From the NCBI RefSeq assembly GCF_008802355.1, contig NZ_VZRA01000003.1, forward strand, positions 504,361 to 568,360: a stretch of DNA of 64,000 nt, in the 5' to 3' direction. Made by a program: the position numbers and the translations under genes. This document shows positions 15,234 through 23,123 of the stretch, in pieces; positions within the stretch are counted from its first letter, which is position 1, and each line of letters starts with the position of its first letter. The stretch comes from Oryzomonas sagensis (GTDB lineage Bacteria > Desulfobacterota > Desulfuromonadia > Geobacterales > Pseudopelobacteraceae). Under the pieces are notes generated by a model. That model made no database searches and was not told the origin of the DNA. It saw only the letters and a list, made by a program, of their open reading frames with translations.

Positions 15234-17474
15234 ATGAAAAAGGAATCCTCGCACGACACGATCCCCGACCTTTCGAAAAATGCCGCAACCGTCCTTGAAA
15301 AGCGCTATTTGAGGCGCGATACCGAGGGCAAGGTGCTGGAGACGCCGGCGCACATGTTCCGCCGCGTCGCCGAGACCATTGCGGCCCCCAATAAAAAATT
15401 CGACAAGAAGGCCGACCTCAAAGGCTTGGCCGACACGTTTTACCGCATGATGACCAACTTCGAATTTCTTCCCAACTCCCCGACCCTGATGAATGCCGGC
15501 CGCCAACTGGGGCAGCTCTCGGCCTGTTTCGTCCTGCCGGTGGGCGATTCCATGGAAGAGATCTTCGACGCCGTCAAATTCACCGCCCTGATCCATAAAT
15601 CCGGCGGCGGCACCGGTTTTTCCTTCTCGCGCCTGCGCCCGGCCAATGACGTGGTCAGTTCGACCACCGGCATCTCCAGCGGCCCGCTCTCCTTCATGCG
15701 GGTATTCGACATCGCCACCGAAACCATCAAGCAGGGCGGCACCCGGCGCGGCGCCAACATGGGCATCCTGCGGGTCGACCATCCCAACATCATGGATTTC
15801 ATCATGTGCAAGGCCGACCAGAAGCAACTCAACAACTTCAACATCTCGGTCGGCTTGACCGAGAAATTCATGCAGGCCGTGGAGCGGGACGAAGAGTACG
15901 ACCTGATCAACCCCCGCGACAGGAAGGTCTTTGGCCGCCAAAACGCCCGCAAGGTCTTTCACCGCATCGTGGTGCAGGCCTGGGAAAACGGCGAACCGGG
16001 CATCATCTTCCTGGACCGGCTCAACCGTGACAACCCGACTCCCCATATCGGCGAGATCGAATCCACCAATCCCTGCGGCGAACAGCCCCTGCTCCCCTAC
16101 GAATCCTGTAACCTGGGCTCCATCAACCTGGGGAAATTCGTCAAGGACGGCACCGTTGACTGGAAGAAGCTGAAAACCGTTGTACACGATGCGGTAAACT
16201 TCCTGGACAACGTCATCGAGGCCAACAACTACCCCCTGCAACAGATCCATGACATGACCCACGGCAACCGCAAGATCGGCCTGGGGGTCATGGGGTGGGC
16301 CGACATGCTGATCCTGCTGGGAGTGCCCTACAACTCCGAAGAGGCGGTCAAACTGGGCAAGAAGGTAATGAAGTTCATCAACGACGAGGGGCATCTGGCC
16401 TCCCAGGAGTTGGGCAAGCAACGCGGCTCCTTCCCCAACTTCCAGGGTTCGATCTTCGATACAAAGGGCGCGCCGCCCATGCGCAACGCAACGGTTACCA
16501 CCATTGCGCCCACCGGCACCATCTCGATCATCTCCAACGCCTCCTCAGGCGTGGAGCCGCTCTTTGCCGTTTCCTACATCCGCACCGTCATGGACAAGAA
16601 CGTGCTGGTGGAGGTCAACCCGATCTTCGAACAAATCGCCAGGGAGCGGGGGTTCTATTCCGAAGCGCTGATGAAGAAAATTGCCGAACACGGCACCGTC
16701 CACGACATCCCCGAGGTGCCGGAAGACGTGCGCAGGGTCTTCGTCACCGCCCACGACATCACCCCCGAAGACCATATCCAGATGCAGGCAGCCTTTCAGC
16801 TCTACACCGACAACGCCGTCTCCAAGACGGTTAACTTCCCCAATTCTGCCACCATGGACGATGTGGAAAAGGCCTACATGCTGGCCTACGAAACCGGCTG
16901 CAAGGGCGTCACCATCTATCGTGACGGTTCCCGCGACGAGCAGGTGCTTTCCACCGGCAAAAAAGAGGAACAACAGGCTGCCGTGGCCGCCACGCCGGTG
17001 GAAGCCGAGAAAAAGAGCATCAAGCGCGACCGTCCCAAGGCGCTCAAGGGGTGGACTTACCAGATGCAGACCGGCTGCGGGCCGCTCTACGTGACCGTCA
17101 ACGAGGACAACAACGGCTTGTTCGAGCTCTTCACCACCATGGGCAAGGCGGGCGGTTGCGCCGCGTCCCAAAGCGAGGCCATCGGCCGCATGGTTTCCCT
17201 GGCATGGCGCAGCGGCGTCCAGGCCCGCCAGGTCATCAAACAACTCCTGGGGATCTCCTGCCACTGTCCCTCGGGCTTTGGCGACAACCGCATCCTCTCC
17301 TGCGCCGACGCCGTGGCCAAGGCCATCCAGGCTCACATGGTGGCCAACGGCTACGACATCGACGCCGAAACCGCCACCCAGGAACGGGGCGCCTGCCCCG
17401 ATTGCGGCGGTATCATCGAGCACGAGGGGGGCTGCTGCGTCTGCCGCGTGTGCGGATACTCGGAGTGTGCGTAA
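15234..17474 (+). CDS. nrdJ: B12-dependent ribonucleotide reductase, class II
   Basis: A 746-residue adenosylcobalamin-dependent reductase that makes deoxyribonucleotides with or without oxygen. Motifs seen are LPNSPTLMNAG near residue 78, GGGTGFSFS near 124, the active-site NPCGEQPL near 280 with ESCNLGSINL, and the PTGTISIISNASSG loop. The C-terminus has the TSCPD-like domain (GGCAASQSEAIGR) and a cysteine-rich tail, CPDCGG...CCVCRVCGYSEC, which supplies reducing equivalents or binds zinc. The start has a strong site, AAGGAGAACCGCCC. It is a single-gene unit ending at a GC-rich hairpin. No intein or frameshift is present. Confidence 0.95.
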   Translation: MKKESSHDTIPDLSKNAATVLEKRYLRRDTEGKVLETPAHMFRRVAETIAAPNKKFDKKADLKGLADTFYRMMTNFEFLPNSPTLMNAGRQLGQLSACFVLPVGDSMEEIFDAVKFTALIHKSGGGTGFSFSRLRPANDVVSSTTGISSGPLSFMRVFDIATETIKQGGTRRGANMGILRVDHPNIMDFIMCKADQKQLNNFNISVGLTEKFMQAVERDEEYDLINPRDRKVFGRQNARKVFHRIVVQAWENGEPGIIFLDRLNRDNPTPHIGEIESTNPCGEQPLLPYESCNLGSINLGKFVKDGTVDWKKLKTVVHDAVNFLDNVIEANNYPLQQIHDMTHGNRKIGLGVMGWADMLILLGVPYNSEEAVKLGKKVMKFINDEGHLASQELGKQRGSFPNFQGSIFDTKGAPPMRNATVTTIAPTGTISIISNASSGVEPLFAVSYIRTVMDKNVLVEVNPIFEQIARERGFYSEALMKKIAEHGTVHDIPEVPEDVRRVFVTAHDITPEDHIQMQAAFQLYTDNAVSKTVNFPNSATMDDVEKAYMLAYETGCKGVTIYRDGSRDEQVLSTGKKEEQQAAVAATPVEAEKKSIKRDRPKALKGWTYQMQTGCGPLYVTVNEDNNGLFELFTTMGKAGGCAASQSEAIGRMVSLAWRSGVQARQVIKQLLGISCHCPSGFGDNRILSCADAVAKAIQAHMVANGYDIDAETATQERGACPDCGGIIEHEGGCCVCRVCGYSECA

Positions 17475-17508
17475 CGTCCGAAGCTGCTTTAGGTACTGAC
17501 TAAAACGA

Positions 17509-17538
17509 CCGGCGCTGCGGAATAATTCCGGGCGCCGG
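17509..17538 (+). terminator. intrinsic terminator-like hairpin after nrdJ
   Basis: CCGGCGC at 17509-17515 pairs with GCGCCGG at 17532-17538, with an inner GCGGAATAATTCCG pairing that extends the stem. TTTGCGTTTGCG follows. It lies 35 bases after the nrdJ stop. Confidence 0.6.
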
Positions 17539-17697
17539 TTTGCGTTTGCGAAGACAGAGGGTGAGGTCAACATTCTGAATATTCATAGGTGAACCGGTTT
17601 GGGATAGATTGTGGCGGAAAACGATGATTCTTTCGATCCCATTAGAAAAGAGCTTCTGCCCAACACCTCCCCTTGACATCCTGGAGAAAGTCACACC

Positions 17698-18606
17698 ATG
17701 CCCAAGGAACTGACCCACTGGCTGCTGGCCGAACGATCACTGGCCGGATTGGAAGACACGAGCCGCCTCTCCGTCCTTATACGCGAAAACCGCGCGCTCT
17801 ATCTGGCCGGCGCGGTTCTGCCCGACACCCTGCTGCACCTCATAGGCGGCCCCCATGGCCCGACCGCACGGGGACTGGCCCATCGCTTCCACGATGCAGA
17901 AGGCAACAGCTATGCGCCGCTCATCCGGGCCGAGGAAAGCTGTGGGGCGAAAGGTTTTCCGGCCGGGCTGTTCGCCTGCCTGCTGGGGGTGCTCTCCCAC
18001 ATGCAGGCCGACATCGTCTTCCACCCCTTCGTCTATGCCCGCGGCGGCACGCGGGACATCGGCCGCCACTACCGGGTGGAGACCGCCCTCGATTGCCATT
18101 TCTCCCGCCAGGGCACCCACCTCCCGGCACGACGGCTGGCTGCCCTCATGACCCCCGCCGTCCGGGTCGAATTGGTCACGGCAAGCGCCCTCCTCTTCGA
18201 TCCCGAGGGGCAACTGCCGCATCAGGCGCTGGAACGAGCCCTGACACTCCACTGCCGCATCCAGGCCATGTACGGCAGCACCTTCTGGAAACTGGTCGCC
18301 CGCCTGCTGGCCTGCCTGCCGCTCCCCCTGTTCAAGCAGGCGCGGCACCTGTTCTATCCCCTGATCCGGTCCGGGAACGACCCTGTCCAATTGCTTGGCA
18401 ACTGGCGTCACCCGGTGACGGGCGAAGAGAAGGCCGAAACGCCCGACGATCTGGCACAGGAGGTTGTACGACGCACCGTGGCCCTGTTCGAGCGGATTGA
18501 TGCTGAAGGTGGCCTGAAGGGAGTCCTTGGCGCTTCGCCGGGAGAGAACCTGTTGACCGGACGTTACGGGGTCGGCAGGCAGGAGATGGAAAGACCGCAG
18601 CCATAA
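17698..18606 (+). CDS. zinc-dependent phospholipase C-like protein
   Basis: A 302-residue protein of the zinc-dependent phospholipase C fold (PF00882-like), common in Geobacter. Histidines expected to bind zinc are visible in ELTHWLLAE, FHDAEGNSY, GVLSHMQADIVFHPF and HYRVETALDCHF. No signal peptide is obvious, so unlike the Bacillus enzymes it is probably cytoplasmic. Function is inferred only from the fold; phospholipase activity is not proven for this group. It lies 45 bp upstream of an EamA transporter and about 220 bp after nrdJ. Confidence 0.7.
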   Translation: MPKELTHWLLAERSLAGLEDTSRLSVLIRENRALYLAGAVLPDTLLHLIGGPHGPTARGLAHRFHDAEGNSYAPLIRAEESCGAKGFPAGLFACLLGVLSHMQADIVFHPFVYARGGTRDIGRHYRVETALDCHFSRQGTHLPARRLAALMTPAVRVELVTASALLFDPEGQLPHQALERALTLHCRIQAMYGSTFWKLVARLLACLPLPLFKQARHLFYPLIRSGNDPVQLLGNWRHPVTGEEKAETPDDLAQEVVRRTVALFERIDAEGGLKGVLGASPGENLLTGRYGVGRQEMERPQP

Positions 18607-18638
18607 TTAGATTATTTCCCCTTGATGCCAACCTCGAC

Positions 18639-18644
18639 TATAAT
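18639..18644 (+). promoter_or_regulatory. perfect -10 box directly before the EamA start codon
   Basis: TATAAT ends seven bases before the ATG at 18651 and no Shine-Dalgarno motif is present between them. Transcription from this box would begin at or very near the A of the start codon, giving a leaderless mRNA. No good -35 is seen at the usual spacing. Confidence 0.35.
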
Positions 18645-18650
18645 ACCCCC

Positions 18651-19523
18651 ATGAGCACACCAGCCTTTACCCTGATCGTCATCTCGGCGGTCATGCACGC
18701 CCTCTGGAACCTGCTGGTGAAGCGGAGCAGCCACAAGACCGTCTTCATCTGGTGGATGTTCATCGCCTCCAGCCTGCTCTTCAGCCTGTGTCTGCCGCTG
18801 GTCGCCGAACCGTTCCGTTGGCCCGGCCCCAAAACCGTGTTCATGATCGCCATCGGCGCGGTCTGCTACGTCCTCTACCACCTCTTCAACGGCCGCGCCT
18901 ACCGGAGTGGCGACCTGTCGGTCGTCTATCCCCTGTCCCAGACCTCCATGATCTACGTCCCCATCTGGGGCATGATCCTGCTGAGAGAACGCCTATCCTT
19001 CGTGGGCGTCGGCGGGATTCTGCTGGTGATCCTCGGGACCTTCTCGGTACAGATGCAACGCTTTTCCCTGATGGAGTTGGTGCGCCCTTTTCGCAACCTG
19101 CACAGCCAGTCGGTCCAGGCGGCACTGACCGCCGGATTCATCTACTCCATCGGCTCCATAGCCGAAAAGACCGGCGTCAAGAACTACTCGCCGCTCTATT
19201 TCACCTATTTTCTGGTTCTCTCCATGCTGGCCATGATGTCCATCAATCTGGCCCGCCCCAAGTATCGATCCCACATCGGGCAGGAATTGCGCGAGCACTG
19301 GATACTGGTGCTCTGGAGCGGGCCGATCATCATGGCCTCGTTTCTCACCTTCCGTTACGGCCTCAATCTGTCGCCGGTCAGCTATGCCGTACCGGTCCGC
19401 CAAGTCAGTATTTTGATGGGGGTGCTGATCGGCATCCTTTTCCTCGGCGAGTCGTTCGGCAGAATCCGGATGGTTTCAGCCCTGCTCATCCTGGCCGGGG
19501 CGGCCTTGATCAGGCTCGGATAA
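18651..19523 (+). CDS. EamA/DMT family transporter
   Basis: A 290-residue inner-membrane protein with about ten transmembrane helices arranged as two EamA repeats (1-130 and 150-290). Conserved features include HALWNLLVK in helix 1, YRSGDLSVVYPLSQT, and GVLIGILFLGESFG near the end. Family members export amino acids, nucleotides or other metabolites, and the substrate here is unknown. The start codon has no ribosome binding site but lies seven bases after TATAAT. It is seven bases upstream of the nucleotidyltransferase gene. Confidence 0.88.
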   Translation: MSTPAFTLIVISAVMHALWNLLVKRSSHKTVFIWWMFIASSLLFSLCLPLVAEPFRWPGPKTVFMIAIGAVCYVLYHLFNGRAYRSGDLSVVYPLSQTSMIYVPIWGMILLRERLSFVGVGGILLVILGTFSVQMQRFSLMELVRPFRNLHSQSVQAALTAGFIYSIGSIAEKTGVKNYSPLYFTYFLVLSMLAMMSINLARPKYRSHIGQELREHWILVLWSGPIIMASFLTFRYGLNLSPVSYAVPVRQVSILMGVLIGILFLGESFGRIRMVSALLILAGAALIRLG

Positions 19524-19530
19524 CACGACC

Positions 19531-20769
19531 ATGAACACGACCATCGCCTTTTTGAAAGAGCTGTTCCCACCCTCCTGCCACGGGCGCATCCTCCTGGTGG
19601 GCGGCTGCGTGAGGGATCACCTCCTGGGGCGTGCGAGTTCCGACATCGACCTGGCGGTCAGCCTGGATGCGCCCCAACTGGCCGCCTGCGGCTTCCGAAA
19701 ACTGGAGCCCAGGAGCATAGCCCCCATCTGGTTCCGGCATGACCAGACCTTCGGTTCCATCGAGATCACGCAATTGCCCGACCTGGACACGGCACTGGCC
19801 GAAGACCTCGTCCGCCGCGATTTCACCGTCAACGCCATGGCCATGTCCCTTGACGGCGAACTCATCGACCCGCTGGGCGGCAGGCGCGACTTGGAAGAGC
19901 GGCGGCTGACGCCCTGTTCCCCCCTCACGTTCAGCGGCGATCCGCTGCGCATCTTCCGCGCTTTCAGGTTCGAGGCCGACGGCTGGAGGATGACGCCCGA
20001 AAGCGAGGCCCTCGTCCGGGAGCAAGGGTGGCACCGACCGTTGAGCCTTGTACCCGTGGAGCGTTTTTCCCGCGAGATGGTGAAAGCCCTAGAGGGTGTG
20101 GAGCCGGAACGTTTTTTTAACCGCATGCTCCAGTTTGACGTGGGTCGGGGCTATCTGCCGGAACTCTTTGCCATGCCTGCCATCCCGGCCGGGCCGTTGC
20201 AGCACCACCCCGAAGGGGACCTGTACACCCATAGCATCCAGGTGCTGCAACGGGTGGCACGTGACAGCGACAACCCACTGGCCCGATTCTGCGCTTTTTT
20301 TCACGACATCGGCAAACTTGCCACCGATCCGGCGCTCTATCCCAGGCACCACGGCCACGACGACGCCGGTTTTGACCTGGCCCGCGGCCTGGGCGAACGC
20401 CTGCGCCTCTCCTCCGATTACCGGGCGGCCCTGGCCTGGACCAGCAGGCTGCACGGCCTGCTCAACAAATGGGGTGAACTGCGGGACTCCACCGTGCTGA
20501 AAACGGCGCAGCAAGCCGTGAAGGCCCGGATTGGCGAGATACTGCCCTTGGTGTCTGCGGCGGATAAACCGGGTGGGCCGTTTGCATGGCAGGAGTGGGA
20601 GCGGGCTGTCCGGATTGCGACAATGACCACCGATACCATGGGGATCGATGACGCCCGTTTGAAGGAAATGGCGCCGGGAAAACGGCCCGGTTTCATCCTG
20701 CAGAGAAGGGTTGAAATACTGCGGGACGAGCGCGCAGGAAAACCGGCTGACCACCGTCCGGTTCACTAG
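19531..20769 (+). CDS. CCA-adding type tRNA nucleotidyltransferase with HD domain
   Basis: A 412-residue class II nucleotidyltransferase. The catalytic domain has LLVGGCVRDHLLG at about 22-34, SSDIDLAVS with the metal-binding Asp pair, and RRDFTVNAMA. The RNA-binding neck follows (FSGDPLRIFRAFRF). An HD phosphohydrolase-like domain has HSIQVL and FFHDIGKLATDP. This architecture matches bacterial CCA-adding enzymes or poly(A) polymerases; in Deltaproteobacteria the CC- and A-adding activities can be split between paralogues, so the exact activity is uncertain. It probably shares a transcript with the EamA gene. Confidence 0.85.
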   Translation: MNTTIAFLKELFPPSCHGRILLVGGCVRDHLLGRASSDIDLAVSLDAPQLAACGFRKLEPRSIAPIWFRHDQTFGSIEITQLPDLDTALAEDLVRRDFTVNAMAMSLDGELIDPLGGRRDLEERRLTPCSPLTFSGDPLRIFRAFRFEADGWRMTPESEALVREQGWHRPLSLVPVERFSREMVKALEGVEPERFFNRMLQFDVGRGYLPELFAMPAIPAGPLQHHPEGDLYTHSIQVLQRVARDSDNPLARFCAFFHDIGKLATDPALYPRHHGHDDAGFDLARGLGERLRLSSDYRAALAWTSRLHGLLNKWGELRDSTVLKTAQQAVKARIGEILPLVSAADKPGGPFAWQEWERAVRIATMTTDTMGIDDARLKEMAPGKRPGFILQRRVEILRDERAGKPADHRPVH

Positions 20770-20783
20770 ATGGTCCGGCCGAT

Positions 20784-21539
20784 TTACTCCGACATCTTCA
20801 GCCGGAAGATCCACACCGCCGCCCCAAAGGTAAGCAAGGCCGTAATCGCGACCTGGAGCGCAGAGACCAGGGGAAAACCGCCGCTGACCAAGGTCTGGCG
20901 TGCTCCCTCGAACAGGGCCGTGGTGGGCAGCACCCTGATCCAGGAAATGACGTTGGCCGGATAGGAGGAGAGCGGGAAGAAGAGGCCGGACATGAAGATC
21001 AGCGGCATGATGAAAACCGCCTCGACCTTGCCGATGGTCTCGGGCTTGTCCATGACCGTGCCGCAGATCACACCGGCGCAGGAGAACAGGGCCGAACCGG
21101 GGATCAGAAAGGCCAGATACGCCAGGAGGTGAACCGGCGAGAAGCGGAACGGGGTGATGGCGAAGATCACCAGGCCTACGGCCAGCCCCTTCACCAGACC
21201 GTGGGAGAAGCCGGACAGGATCTTGGCGATCACGATCTCCGAGACCGAGATGGGGGTGACCCGGTAGGATTCGATGGTAAACTGCACCTTGCGGTGGAAC
21301 CAGAGGCTCCAGGTGCTCTCGCTGTAGGCCGCATTGACCGCGGTCATGGTGATCAGCCCCGGCGCGATGAACATGCTGTAGGGCACGCCGTCCACCAGGC
21401 CGATGTACCCTTTCATGCCGATGCCGAACGCCAGGTAGATGGTCAGCGGATAGGCCACCACCGCCACCAGTTCGGATAATATGCTGCGGCGCAGGACCAG
21501 CATGTCGCGGCGCCAGATGGCAAAGGCCCCCTTGAACAC
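20784..21539 (-). CDS. ABC-2 type transporter permease, NodJ-like
   Basis: A 251-residue membrane protein with about six transmembrane helices, of the NodJ/DrrB ABC-2 family. FRKVQF-type coupling is seen in WFHRKVQFTIESYRVTPIS, and the C-terminal half contains the typical FIMPLIFMSGLFFPLSSYP motif. The start is taken as the GTG at 21539, whose first G is also the last base of the upstream ATPase stop codon, so the two genes are translationally coupled; GAGGGAG precedes it. Together with the ATPase it forms an exporter for lipid-linked saccharides or hydrophobic compounds, and the substrate is not known. Confidence 0.85.
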   Translation of the reverse strand: MFKGAFAIWRRDMLVLRRSILSELVAVVAYPLTIYLAFGIGMKGYIGLVDGVPYSMFIAPGLITMTAVNAAYSESTWSLWFHRKVQFTIESYRVTPISVSEIVIAKILSGFSHGLVKGLAVGLVIFAITPFRFSPVHLLAYLAFLIPGSALFSCAGVICGTVMDKPETIGKVEAVFIMPLIFMSGLFFPLSSYPANVISWIRVLPTTALFEGARQTLVSGGFPLVSALQVAITALLTFGAAVWIFRLKMSE

Positions 21540-22465
21540 TACTCCCTCACCTTCTCGCCGGTCAGGCTGATAAAGACATCTTCCAAGGTCCGCTCCCGCA
21601 GGGCGATACGCCGCACCGGAGCGCCGTTCAAGGCGGTAACCACCTCCGAAAGGCATTCCCAACTGTTGAGTCCCACGCAGACCGTCCGCCCGTCCACCTC
21701 AATCTCCCGCACGCAGGCCATTGCCCTGAGAATCGCCCCATACCGTTCGGCATCCTCCCCAAATTCTATCAGGTAGAACGTTCCCCCGGTCAGGCGGTCC
21801 TTCAACTCCTGGGTGCTGCCCAGGGCGATCAGCCTGCCGTGGTCCGCAATGGCGATCCGGTTGCAGAGTTGCTCCGCCTCTTCCAGATAATGGGTGGTCA
21901 GGAAGATCGTCATGCTGCCGGCTATGGATTTGATATAGTCCCACACCGCCCGCCGCGACTGGGGATCGAGCCCGGTGGTCGGTTCGTCCAGGAACAGCAC
22001 CCGCGGCTCGTGCAAGAGCGCCCGGGTCACCACCAGCCGGCGCTGCATGCCGCCCGAATAGGTGTCGGGAAAATCATTCTGCCGGGCCGCCAGTCCCATC
22101 AGTTCCAGCAATTCGTCGATCCGTTTCCGGTAGTGCCTATGCTCCATCCCGTGCAGCCGGGCGTGCAGTTCCAGGTTTTCCCGTGCCGTCAGATAGCGGT
22201 CCAGGCTGTTTTCCTGGGACACCACCCCGATCAACCGGCGAATCTCGCGACCGCTCGTGCGGGTATCCAGCCCCTCGATAAAAGCCTCGCCCGAGGTTTG
22301 GCGCATCAAGGTCGTCAGGACGCGGATCAGGGTGGTCTTGCCGGCGCCGTTCGGCCCCAGCAGGCCAAAGATCGACCCTTGGGCCACCTCCAGGTCGAAG
22401 TTGTCCAGGGCGGTCAAATCGCCGTAACGCTTGGTGAGGCTATGGGTGGTTATGGCTGCGGGCAT
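21539..22465 (-). CDS. ABC transporter ATP-binding protein, NodI-like
   Basis: A 308-residue ATPase subunit. Walker A is GPNGAGKTT (about 39-47), the signature YSGGMQRR lies near residue 139, and Walker B LFLDEPTTGLDP follows. The C-terminal extension of about 90 residues is typical of the DrrA/NodI group. The start ATG at 22463-22465 gives MPAAITTHSLTKRYGDL, preceded by TAAGGTCGCC. It is coupled to the permease downstream. A small hydrolase lies directly upstream, so all three may form one operon, possibly for export and modification of a lipidic product. Confidence 0.88.
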   Translation of the reverse strand: MPAAITTHSLTKRYGDLTALDNFDLEVAQGSIFGLLGPNGAGKTTLIRVLTTLMRQTSGEAFIEGLDTRTSGREIRRLIGVVSQENSLDRYLTARENLELHARLHGMEHRHYRKRIDELLELMGLAARQNDFPDTYSGGMQRRLVVTRALLHEPRVLFLDEPTTGLDPQSRRAVWDYIKSIAGSMTIFLTTHYLEEAEQLCNRIAIADHGRLIALGSTQELKDRLTGGTFYLIEFGEDAERYGAILRAMACVREIEVDGRTVCVGLNSWECLSEVVTALNGAPVRRIALRERTLEDVFISLTGEKVRE

Positions 22466-22472
22466 GGCGACC

Positions 22473-23057
22473 TTACATAGGGAACGTGTTGGTGAGGCAC
22501 CACTGCTCAACCCCGGGCCAGGGGCCGTAGCCCGCAGCCTCGTTGATATGCTGCGCCTCGGGGGCAATGATGTCCGTCTCGATATCCAGGGGGCGACCGT
22601 AAAACAGGGCGGCCCGCTCCGGGCAGCAGGGATCGTTGTCCGTGCATACCAGGCGTATCTCCGCGGCCGACCGTTTGAGAGCAGTCCCATCCAACGGCGG
22701 CGGGAAGAAGCTCGCCACCTCCGGCACACACAGCGCCGGGCCGGGAGGGGCAACCAGGAGCAACCGGTCCACCGATACCGAAGCGGGGGCCACGGCATGG
22801 TGCAGCCACAAGAGCACCCCGAGGGAATGGCAGACCACCACCCGCTCCTCTTGGTCTGCAAGCAGAGACAGCTCCAGGCGAAGCGTTGCCAGCCATTCAT
22901 CCAGCCGGGGGGCGTCGAAATCGGGCAGCACCGGGTAGCGGACGTATTCTCCGGCCGCCGCCAGGCGGTTTGCCAGCCAGGTCTGCCAGTGATTTTGGCC
23001 GGAACCGTGCCAGCCGTGGACGATCAGAAAACCTCTCGATTGTTGTTGTGTGAGCAT
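22473..23057 (-). CDS. RBBP9/YdeN family alpha/beta hydrolase
   Basis: A 194-residue small serine hydrolase. The opening FLIVHGWHGSGQNHWQTWL is the family hallmark (oxyanion region HGWxGS). The nucleophile Ser is in VVCHSLG near residue 78. The acid is probably in TDNDPCCP and the base in EAQHINEAAGYGPW. Substrates for the family are not established. It ends seven bases before the ABC ATPase start, suggesting a three-gene operon. Confidence 0.85.
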   Translation of the reverse strand: MLTQQQSRGFLIVHGWHGSGQNHWQTWLANRLAAAGEYVRYPVLPDFDAPRLDEWLATLRLELSLLADQEERVVVCHSLGVLLWLHHAVAPASVSVDRLLLVAPPGPALCVPEVASFFPPPLDGTALKRSAAEIRLVCTDNDPCCPERAALFYGRPLDIETDIIAPEAQHINEAAGYGPWPGVEQWCLTNTFPM

Positions 23058-23123
23058 TCAACCTCGCTGGTAATGAGAGTAAATTGGTAAGGGGGAATAA
23101 TGACGAAGCGCAACATCGCGCAT

